Below are positions 27,827-34,938 of a stretch of DNA of 34,938 bases, piece after piece (position 1 is the stretch's first letter; each line of letters begins with the position of its first letter). This stretch comes from Methanobacteriota archaeon (GTDB lineage: Archaea > Thermoplasmatota > Thermoplasmata > Methanomassiliicoccales > Methanomethylophilaceae): assembly GCA_012719315.1 (NCBI GenBank), contig JAAYAP010000014.1, positions 1-34,938 on the forward strand, given 5' to 3'. Both the position numbers and the translations under genes were made by a program. The notes below the pieces were generated by a model. It had not been told where the DNA came from. It ran no database searches and saw only the letters and a list, made by a program, of their open reading frames with translations.

Positions 27827-28839
27827 TGGTCGTAGGCGATCCCGGACGGCTCGAGCAACACGCCCTCGCCCTCCTCCACCCGTCCGACGACGGATGCGTT
27901 CCCGTATGCGGCCGCGATCTCCTCGGCGGCATCCGCCGGAGCGACGATCGCGAAGCCCATGCTCATGTTGAGCGTCTGATAGATCTCCCGGTCATCCATG
28001 CGCCCCAGTTCCCGGATGGCGGAGAAGATCGGCGCGGGTTCCACCGGATCGCTGATGACGTACCTGAGCCCCTTACGCATCCTGAGGAAGTTCCTGAGTC
28101 CGCCCCCGGTGATGTTCACGAGGCCGTGGACGGGATGCTCGCGGGCGATCTCCAGCACCTGCTTGACATAGATCTCGGTCGGTTCTAGCAATTCCATCCC
28201 CACCGACCTGCCGAGTCCGGGAAGCGAATCGTCCATCGCCACGCCCTGCGAGCTCAAGACCTTTCTTGCCAGCGTGAGGCCGTTGGAATGTATGCCCGAC
28301 GACCTCAGCGAGACGATGAGGTCGCCCTTCTCGCAGGATTCGCCGGTTATGACCCGGTCCTTGGCGACGTAGCCCATGCAGGTCCCGGAGAGGTCCACGC
28401 CCTTCACCATCTCGGGCAGGACGGCCACCTCCCCTCCGACGATCTCCATGTTGGAGAGTTCGGCTCCTCTCTGCAAGCCGACGCCGATCTGGCGGGTCAG
28501 CTCTTCGTCCGGCTCGTCGATGGCGATGTAGTCGACGAACGAGACCGGTTCGGCATTGACGCAGATGGTGTCGTTGACGTTCATGGCGATGCAATCGATG
28601 CCGATGGTGCTCCAGATGCCCATCTCCTCGGCGACGAGGATCTTGGTCCCCACTCCGTCGGTGGCGAGGGTGATGTACATGTCGCCGAAATCCACGAGAC
28701 TCGCGAACAACCCCGGTTTGCTGACCATCTGCCCCAGGCCGGTCCGTCTGTATTTCAGTTCGCCGACCAGAGATCCGATGGCACTCGATTTCTTGTCGAT
28801 GTCAACGCCCGCTTGTGAGTAGGTCCAACCTGCCGTCAT
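27820..28839 (-). CDS. purM: Phosphoribosylformylglycinamidine cyclo-ligase PurM
   Basis: TYSQAGVDIDKKSSAI, LATDGVGTKILVAEEMG, GIDCIAMNVND, SSGIHSNGLTLAR; ATG at 28839 preferred over 28896. Confidence 0.95.
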   Translation of the reverse strand: MTAGWTYSQAGVDIDKKSSAIGSLVGELKYRRTGLGQMVSKPGLFASLVDFGDMYITLATDGVGTKILVAEEMGIWSTIGIDCIAMNVNDTICVNAEPVSFVDYIAIDEPDEELTRQIGVGLQRGAELSNMEIVGGEVAVLPEMVKGVDLSGTCMGYVAKDRVITGESCEKGDLIVSLRSSGIHSNGLTLARKVLSSQGVAMDDSLPGLGRSVGMELLEPTEIYVKQVLEIAREHPVHGLVNITGGGLRNFLRMRKGLRYVISDPVEPAPIFSAIRELGRMDDREIYQTLNMSMGFAIVAPADAAEEIAAAYGNASVVGRVEEGEGVLLEPSGIAYDHY

Positions 28840-28944
28840 CTGAATGTCCCCGACGAGAGGATGGCGTACCCTGATTATTATCTTTGCATGGGACATGGCG
28901 TCCGCCGCGAAAACAGTTTAAATAAGCACAATATAGACAGAGGC

Positions 28945-29628
28945 GTGAGTCTGCACGATCGTTGGGTTGTTGAAAGGCAGAATGAGTACTACTACAAGCT
29001 GGCCAAGAAGCTGAACTACAGGTCCAGGGCATCCTTCAAACTCATGCAGATCGACGACAGATTCGGCATATTCCGCCGCGGCGATGCGGTCGTGGACCTG
29101 GGAGCCAGCCCGGGAGGGTGGCTCCAGGTGGCCAAAGAGCGGGTGGGGGCCTCGGGCAAGGTCGTGGGCGTCGACCTGCAGCGCATCAGGCCGTTGGACG
29201 ACGTGGTCACCATCGTCGGCGACATCAACGACGACAGCACGATGATCGAGCTGTTGGAGGTCTTCGGCGGCAGGGCGGACGTGGTCCTCTCGGACATGGC
29301 TCCGAACATCATGGGGCATTATTCCACGGATCATGCGAGGTCGGTCGATCTGTGCATGTCGGCCATCGATGTGTGCGACCGCGTGCTGAGGAAGAACGGC
29401 AAGATGGTCTGCAAGGTGTTCATGGGCGATCTGATGGACACGCTGCTCAACGCGTTGGACAAGAAGTTCCGGAGCGTGCGGGTCTACTCGCCGGCCGCAT
29501 CGCGCGAGACCTCGTCGGAGGTCTATGTCATCTCCGAGGGGTTCCTGGCCAAGCACAACGTGGATCTGAGGGACCTCAAGGTCGAAGAGGAGAAGCCCGC
29601 CTTCGTCAAGAAGGGCGTCAACATCTGA
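28945..29628 (+). CDS. RrmJ/FtsJ-like rRNA (uridine-2'-O-)-methyltransferase with C-terminal extension
   Basis: RSRASFKLMQIDDRF, VVDLGASPGGWLQVA, VLSDMAPNIMG; GTG start at 28945 fits a TATA at about 28916. Confidence 0.92.
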   Translation: MSLHDRWVVERQNEYYYKLAKKLNYRSRASFKLMQIDDRFGIFRRGDAVVDLGASPGGWLQVAKERVGASGKVVGVDLQRIRPLDDVVTIVGDINDDSTMIELLEVFGGRADVVLSDMAPNIMGHYSTDHARSVDLCMSAIDVCDRVLRKNGKMVCKVFMGDLMDTLLNALDKKFRSVRVYSPAASRETSSEVYVISEGFLAKHNVDLRDLKVEEEKPAFVKKGVNI

Positions 29629-32370
29629 TCAGTCCCAGAACCTCTTCGTTTTCGCATAGGTTATCTCGGCGTTCATGATGTTCCTGAGGAGCTCGTCCTC
29701 GTCGTCGTGCATCGAACGCAGTATCCTGGAGGCGCCGTCCGCTCCGATCCCCCTGCCCGCCAGGACCTTGGCCGCAATGCCGCCGTACTCCCTCACGAGG
29801 TTGGCGTTCCTCATGATGCGCAGAGCCTCGCGTTTCTGCTGGTCGTCGGGCGTATCGGTCCTGATGACGTCGATGCTCTCTCGCTCGTAGCCCTTCAGCA
29901 GTGCGACCATGGTGCCGCCGCATCTCGGGCAGACGAATCTCCGCGGAGCATCGGCGACACGGACCCTCCACTGGTTCAGGCAGTTGACGCAGGAGGCATG
30001 CAGGACCTCGTCGCCCAACCGCTTGTCCAGAGCCATGAGGATCGAGCGGTCGGCGCGCAGCGGCTGCATGAGCTCCTTGGACCTGGTGACGCCCTCCAAG
30101 CCGATCGGCGACAGCCCGGATTCGCGGACCTCGATGCGGCCGTCGTGCATCATGGACACGGCGAGCTCGGTGTTGGCGATGTCCAGATCCTCGTACAAGA
30201 CCAGGTTGACGGCGTCATCGTAAGCCGGAGTGCCCTGATGCATGTCGAATAGCCTGTTGAAATTCATGAAACGATGGTCGGCACCCCGCTCGATGATGCC
30301 GAATTTCTTGGCGACGTGGGCGAACCTCCACCTGAGGTAGGTGGAATTCAACACCGTCAGCCTCGCCAAGGCCTCGATGGTCCCCGGCCGTATCGACATG
30401 AACGTCTCCGTCAGCACGGCCCTGCCGATGCTGCGGGGCAGCTCCAGGATGATGCGGTACGGGTCCGCGGTGACGCCGATGCTCTCGCCGATGCGGGCGG
30501 TCAGCAAAGCGGAGTAGATCTTCCCGAGGGTCTCGTTGACCCTGCTGCCGAAGCAGCAGTTGATGATGGCCAGGCGATCCCCGGTCTCGATCGTCACCGT
30601 CTCGTCGGTGGGGACCGTCCACCGTTCGTCCTGCGCTTTTAGGTAATCGGATACGCGTTCGCGGCACAGGGCATCCCCCGGATAGCGTCCGAGATCGCGC
30701 ATCCGGCGCATGGCCCCCACCTCCATGGCGACCTCGAACGGGACCGGTATGTCGGAACCCGTCCACGAAGGGACGGACCCGATCTCCCGCACCTCTTCCA
30801 CGAGGATCTCGTCCTCGCGCATCTCGACGATGCGCCAGGTGCGCCCCTTGGCGATGAACATGGCGAAAGGCTCGGCGAAAGTGGCCACGAAGCTCTCGTC
30901 GAGCGTGCCGATCACACCTCTGGTGGCGATGTCCCTGATGAGGTAGGTGCGCTCGTCCGGGATCATCGAGATGTTGCTGTAGAAGTACTCCATGCCCTTC
31001 CGGGAACGTCCCAGCGTGCCGTCGTCCTCGAAGAGCATCCTGATGCTCTTGAGCTGCTCGATGACACGGTCCAGCTCCGATTCCTCCAGGTCGCTGAAGG
31101 CATTGCTCCTCCTCACCGTGTCCAGCACCTCCTCCCTGGTCACTCTGCCGACCATGGTCATGGCCACCAGCTGGTTGGCCAGCACGGAGAGCGGATCGCG
31201 CCTTCCGGGACGGTACTCCAATTCCTTGGCATCGGCTCTTCTGGCGATGACCATCGCCTCGGCCACCTCGTCGGGAGCGGTGGCGAGGATCACCGACCGT
31301 ATCTTCTCGCCGATGCGGTGCCCCGCCCGCCCCGCGCGCTGGATCATCCGCGACACCTCCCTCGGCGAGTTGTATTGCAGCACGAGGTCGGCCGAGCCGA
31401 TGTCGATGCCCAATTCGAGCGACGATGTGCAGACGAGCGCTTTGAGCTCCCCCCTCTTGAAACGGTCCTCGGTGTCCACCCGGGTGTCCCTCGAGAGCGA
31501 TCCGTGGTGCACCTCGATGGGTATGTCCTCTTCCCAGAGATGGTACCTCGCGGCGAGCCATTCGGCGGTCTCCCGGGTGTTCACGAAGAACAGGGTCGAT
31601 CTCCCCTCGTCGATGAGCTCCCGCGCCCTCACCATGACTCCGATGATATCGGGGTCTCCCTGCAACCTGTCCACCAGCACGGGGTCCTCCGTCGGGGGAG
31701 GGCATTCCACGCGGATGTCGAAGTCCCGATGGATGTCGTGCTCGCAGACGCTCACCTCCCTGCCGACTCCGCCCAGGAAATCCCGGATGTCGCCGATGCT
31801 GCCGACGGTCGCCGACAGTCCGATCCGCCGGTACTCCCCGGAGATGGCCGTCAGCCTCTCCAGGGCCACGCCGAGCTGGGCTCCCCGTTCGGTGCCGGCC
31901 AGTTCATGGACCTCGTCGATGATCACCCATTCGATGTCTTTCATATGCTGTCTCAGGCGTTTGCCGGTGAACAGCACCTGCAGGGTCTCCGGCGTGGTGA
32001 TCATCACGCTCGGAGGATTGCGCGACTGACGGTTCCGCTCCGCCTGCGTGGTATCCCCGTGCCTCACGCCCACGGTCACGCCCAATGCGCCTCCGTATTC
32101 CTCCATCCGCATCAGCATGTCGCGGTTCAATGCCCTGAGCGGGGTGATGTAGAGGCAGCGGATGCCGGGCCGCCCCTCGGTCCTGGCGATCCTGTCCAGG
32201 ATCGGGAGGATCGCCGCCTCGGTCTTGCCGATGCCCGTAGGTGCCACCAGCAGGACGTGCTCGCCCCTCCGGATCCGGGGGATGACATCCTTCTGCGGCT
32301 CGGTGGGTTCGTATATCCCCCTCTTGTTCAGAGCTCCGACGAGCTCGGGCAGGAAATCATCAAAAGGCAT
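29629..32370 (-). CDS. ATP-dependent helicase aLhr (913 aa) with C-terminal zinc ribbon
   Basis: APTGIGKTEAA, IDEVHELAGTERG, LSATVGS, CTSSLELGIDIGSADLVLQYNSP, QRAGRAGHR; CVNC...CPRC. Confidence 0.94.
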   Translation of the reverse strand: MPFDDFLPELVGALNKRGIYEPTEPQKDVIPRIRRGEHVLLVAPTGIGKTEAAILPILDRIARTEGRPGIRCLYITPLRALNRDMLMRMEEYGGALGVTVGVRHGDTTQAERNRQSRNPPSVMITTPETLQVLFTGKRLRQHMKDIEWVIIDEVHELAGTERGAQLGVALERLTAISGEYRRIGLSATVGSIGDIRDFLGGVGREVSVCEHDIHRDFDIRVECPPPTEDPVLVDRLQGDPDIIGVMVRARELIDEGRSTLFFVNTRETAEWLAARYHLWEEDIPIEVHHGSLSRDTRVDTEDRFKRGELKALVCTSSLELGIDIGSADLVLQYNSPREVSRMIQRAGRAGHRIGEKIRSVILATAPDEVAEAMVIARRADAKELEYRPGRRDPLSVLANQLVAMTMVGRVTREEVLDTVRRSNAFSDLEESELDRVIEQLKSIRMLFEDDGTLGRSRKGMEYFYSNISMIPDERTYLIRDIATRGVIGTLDESFVATFAEPFAMFIAKGRTWRIVEMREDEILVEEVREIGSVPSWTGSDIPVPFEVAMEVGAMRRMRDLGRYPGDALCRERVSDYLKAQDERWTVPTDETVTIETGDRLAIINCCFGSRVNETLGKIYSALLTARIGESIGVTADPYRIILELPRSIGRAVLTETFMSIRPGTIEALARLTVLNSTYLRWRFAHVAKKFGIIERGADHRFMNFNRLFDMHQGTPAYDDAVNLVLYEDLDIANTELAVSMMHDGRIEVRESGLSPIGLEGVTRSKELMQPLRADRSILMALDKRLGDEVLHASCVNCLNQWRVRVADAPRRFVCPRCGGTMVALLKGYERESIDVIRTDTPDDQQKREALRIMRNANLVREYGGIAAKVLAGRGIGADGASRILRSMHDDEDELLRNIMNAEITYAKTKRFWD

Positions 32371-32387
32371 ATGCAGCGGATTAAGCG

Positions 32388-32409
32388 GGGAGCGACAGGC
32401 GCCGCTCCC
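32388..32409 (-). other. Hairpin GGGAGCG(8 nt)CGCTCCC in the leader of the aLhr gene
   Basis: Perfect 7-bp inverted repeat 18 nt upstream of the ATG at 32370. Confidence 0.5.
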
Positions 32410-32532
32410 GGTTAGACGGTGTTCTCATGACGGCTCGGGCATCCGTGCACGGGATGAGCCGGGCCGGCCGGATACGCAGACGAGGACGGGAAGAACCTTC
32501 CGCTCCCCCGCATCCGGCCGACAGGAGCGTCC

Positions 32533-33771
32533 TCACTCCGTTTCCGCTTTCGCCGCGGGTTTCGCCGTCGCCGCGGGCGGGCATGCGCACTCGTCCGCGG
32601 GTTTCTCCTCGATCTTGGGGCCGGTGACGTGCAGGAGCACATCGGCGAGGTCCATGACCTTCATCTTGGACTTCATCTTGGCGGCCGCCTGGGCGAGGTT
32701 CAGCACGCAGAACGGACAGCAGGTGATCAGGATCTCCGCGCCGGTGGCCTCCGCATCCCTGATCCTCTCCATGCCGACGCCGATCGCGAAGTCGGTGTAC
32801 TGGCTCCGGTAGCCTCCGCCCGCGCCGCAGCATCTGGAGTTCTCCCTGGTCCTACCCATCTCCACGAACTCGATGCCCTTGATCTTCTTGAGCACGTTCC
32901 TGGGAGCGTCGTACACTCCCATGTGCCTGCCCATGTGGCAGGGATCGTGGTAGGTGACTTTGGCTTTGAACTCGTTGTTGAACGGGAGTTTCCTCTCGTT
33001 GATCAGGTTCTCGACGTACTGCGAGAAGTGGTACACGTTCTGGCCGACCTTTGAATAGTATTTGCCGAAGTCGGTGGAGACGGTCTTGTAGCAGCCGGAG
33101 CAGGTCATGACCATGTCCTTGGCGCCCATGCCGTCGGCTTTCTCCACGACGGTCTGCGCGCAGTCGAGCGAGTAGTCCAGGGTGCCGGTCCTGATCAACG
33201 GGGAGGTGCAGCACCTCTCCGCCTCGCCGAGGATGTTCATCTTCACGCCGGCCCGGTGCATGACGCGCACTCCGCTCTGGCAGATGCCCTTCTCCCTGTA
33301 GGATCCGGTGCATCCGGCGAAGAATATGACATCGGGGACGTCGGTCTTGGGCACATCCTCCGGCCACCAGTCGCCCCTCTTGGAGCTGGGCTCGCCGTAG
33401 GGGTTGTGGTTCTCCTCGACCTTATCTGCCATGATCTTGTGGGCTTTCATCGGCGCCACGCCCTCTTTGACCAGCCAGGCTCTCACCTTCTCCCACAGCT
33501 CCATGAGCGGGATGTTGGCGTGACATACCACTTCGCAGTTGCCGCATCCGGTGCATTTGTACATGGCGTCGACAAAATACGGGTTGAGCGAGACCTCCCT
33601 GTTCAGGAGCTTGTCCATGCCGTCGGCCTGTGACAGTTGGTTCAAATAATAGATCTTTCCCCTGGGGGTCACGGACTCCCAGGGCGTCTGACCGTGCGTC
33701 TCGCAGACGTTTATGCAGTAGCCGCACTGAAGACAGGCAGTGAGCTCCTTTTGGATACGTGGCATTTTCAT
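32533..33771 (-). CDS. hdrD: CoB--CoM heterodisulfide reductase subunit D homolog (HdrD)
   Basis: Two 4Fe-4S motifs (CLQCGYCINVC, CTGCGNCEVVC) and two CCG domains (GCTGSYREKG...RCCTSP; CHMGRH...RCCGAGGGY...CCPFC). Confidence 0.9.
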   Translation of the reverse strand: MKMPRIQKELTACLQCGYCINVCETHGQTPWESVTPRGKIYYLNQLSQADGMDKLLNREVSLNPYFVDAMYKCTGCGNCEVVCHANIPLMELWEKVRAWLVKEGVAPMKAHKIMADKVEENHNPYGEPSSKRGDWWPEDVPKTDVPDVIFFAGCTGSYREKGICQSGVRVMHRAGVKMNILGEAERCCTSPLIRTGTLDYSLDCAQTVVEKADGMGAKDMVMTCSGCYKTVSTDFGKYYSKVGQNVYHFSQYVENLINERKLPFNNEFKAKVTYHDPCHMGRHMGVYDAPRNVLKKIKGIEFVEMGRTRENSRCCGAGGGYRSQYTDFAIGVGMERIRDAEATGAEILITCCPFCVLNLAQAAAKMKSKMKVMDLADVLLHVTGPKIEEKPADECACPPAATAKPAAKAETE

Positions 33772-33794
33772 CTGAGTCTACCTCTTGAGCGGAA

Positions 33795-33826
33795 GGTCCG
33801 GTTCGAACCGGGCCTATATAATAAGC
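33795..33826 (-). promoter_or_regulatory. hdrD promoter: TATA (TTATTATATA) abutting a 20-nt palindrome GGTCCGGTTCGAACCGGGCC
   Basis: Palindrome 33795..33814 lies between the TATA box and the predicted TSS. Confidence 0.55.
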
Positions 33827-33918
33827 AGACAGAAGGCACGAACATATATTAAGGCTTTCAGTGGACACGGGCCGGACCGGCGGTGCTGGTGCCGTCCGTC
33901 GGGAGGATATGTGGATAG

Positions 33919-33995
33919 TGGTGGGCCCAGCCGGATTTGAACCAGCGACCACCCGGTTATGAGCCGGGCGCTCTACCTGTCTAAGCTATGAGCCC
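33919..33995 (-). tRNA. tRNA-Met elongator or tRNA-Ile2 (anticodon CAT), CCA encoded
   Basis: Cloverleaf: GGGCTCA/TGGGCCC acceptor, loop CTCATAA, T-loop TTCAAAT; not the initiator anticodon stem. Confidence 0.93.
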
Positions 33996-34058
33996 ACGTC
34001 CCAGGCCAGAGATGGGACGGACAACACGCCCGTCGGATGACGGAATGTTAGGATCCGA

Positions 34059-34134
34059 TGGCGCCGTCGCACGGATTTGAACCGAGGACCTTGTGATTAA
34101 CAGTCACACGCTCTACCTGCTGAGCTACGACGGC
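34059..34134 (-). tRNA. tRNA-Asn (anticodon GTT), CCA encoded
   Basis: Cloverleaf: GCCGTCG/CGACGGC acceptor, loop CTGTTAA, T-loop TTCAAAT; box A ATATTAATATG at about 34161. Confidence 0.95.
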
Positions 34135-34176
34135 ATTATGTCTGTGCGAATGAAGGACTCATATTAATATCTTATC

Positions 34177-34494
34177 TCATCCCAAATCGATCTCGGAACG
34201 CATGTCCACGACCTGCCGCTCCAACTCATCCAGATGGACGGACAGCGCCTTCATGAACCCGGGGTACTTGTCGGTGATCATCGCGCCGTCGGGCGTGGCG
34301 ACGATCAGACCCTCCCGTTCCAACAGCCTCAGGGAATACCTGACCTTGTGCTTGGGGATATCCAGGATCTCCGACAGGCGGATGATGCCCACCGGCTGAT
34401 GGTCCTTGGTTATCCTGAGCATCTCAAGATGCCTTCTGACGAGGTCCATCTCCTCCATCGTCTTCGAGAGCATCCTGGAATTCCCGTCGGTCAT
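34177..34494 (-). CDS. Winged-helix transcriptional regulator-like protein
   Basis: PVGIIRLSEILDIPKHKVRYSLRLLEREGLIVATPDGAMIT wHTH. Confidence 0.75.
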   Translation of the reverse strand: MTDGNSRMLSKTMEEMDLVRRHLEMLRITKDHQPVGIIRLSEILDIPKHKVRYSLRLLEREGLIVATPDGAMITDKYPGFMKALSVHLDELERQVVDMRSEIDLG

Positions 34495-34607
34495 ACAATC
34501 ATCAACGGTATGCGATTAGATAAACCCTGTTCGAAGGGGGATCCGAGGAACCCGACATAGCAAAAGCTGATCGTGGGAAGAAGTATGCGGTTCACCGGAT
34601 CGGCTGT

Positions 34608-34775
34608 TCAGCGTCCGTACCACTTCTGCTTGCCCCACCTGGAGTAGTTGGCCCACCATCCCTGGGTGAAGGATCCGCAGCAGTCCAGCGCTTTCTGTTC
34701 GGCATCCTCCCCTTTGTAGGTCTTGTAGCAGTTCAGGCACTGCCATCTGAGTTCCAAGGGCTTTTCTTTCGCCAT
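34608..34775 (-). CDS. Small Cys-rich (zinc-ribbon-like) protein, 55 aa
   Basis: MAKEKPLELRWQCLNCYKTYKGEDAEQKALDCCGSFTQGWW...; ATG at 34775 matches a box A at about 34800. Confidence 0.65.
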   Translation of the reverse strand: MAKEKPLELRWQCLNCYKTYKGEDAEQKALDCCGSFTQGWWANYSRWGKQKWYGR

Positions 34776-34861
34776 CGTTCTCCCGAATGCGATTGTGCTA
34801 ATAAAGCTTGTTGCGGAAAGGTTAATAAACACATACCCAGGCCGGGGGTCTGGTAAGAGAG

Positions 34862-34894
34862 ATTATATATTCTCCTGGTGATTATATATATCCT
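34862..34894 (+). promoter_or_regulatory. Tandem TATA-like elements (GATTATATATTCTCCT / GATTATATATATCCT)
   Basis: Two 20-nt-spaced repeats directly upstream of an ATG at 34895. Confidence 0.55.
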
Positions 34895-34938
34895 ATGAAC
34901 AGGATTAAGGTCATCAACGAACCATCCGAGTTAGTGCC
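34895..34938 (+). CDS. N-terminal fragment of unidentified protein (MNRIKVINEPSELV...)
   Basis: ATG downstream of strong TATA, open to the window end. Confidence 0.45.
   Translation, partial: MNRIKVINEPSELV

Noticed and set aside
33795-33814. Possible tRNA T-arm remnant (attachment-site scar)
   Set aside because: The sequence is a continuous dyad; read as a T-arm, the stem does not pair with a 7-nt loop, so operator-like palindrome is the better reading.

Overview
This is a gene-dense, GC-rich archaeal chromosomal window. The gene content (MCM, NMD3, PriS, Lhr, Tsr3, DUF424, DUF531, HdrD, bacterial-type gyrase GyrB/GyrA) points to Thermoplasmata and most likely a Methanomassiliicoccales-type methanogen; that placement is inferred. 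I support about 30 protein genes, 4 tRNAs (Thr-CGT, Phe-GAA, Met/Ile2-CAT, Asn-GTT) and one unannotated C/D box sRNA. I saw no mobile elements or CRISPR arrays. The two strongest observations are: (1) a metallophosphoesterase-like gene (minus strand, about 6136..5516) whose open frame is interrupted by a single in-frame TAG at codon 24 and ends at a second TAG two codons before TGA, while 0 of about 30 other genes in the window stop with TAG, so it is either a pyrrolysine-decoded gene or a recent pseudogene; (2) a textbook C/D box sRNA (minus strand, 5407..5347) with C, D', C' and D boxes, two exact 12-nt guides, a terminal stem and its own TATA box, whose D guide can direct 2'-O-methylation at the 16S position equivalent to E. 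coli C1402. Other leads: a catalytically dead LMW-phosphatase pseudoenzyme coupled to Tsr3, a 1785-aa Lhr with apparent duplicated YcaQ-like C-terminal modules next to Ogg and endonuclease IV, operator-like palindromes in the ogg/nfo and hdrD promoters, and several sub-60-aa genes.
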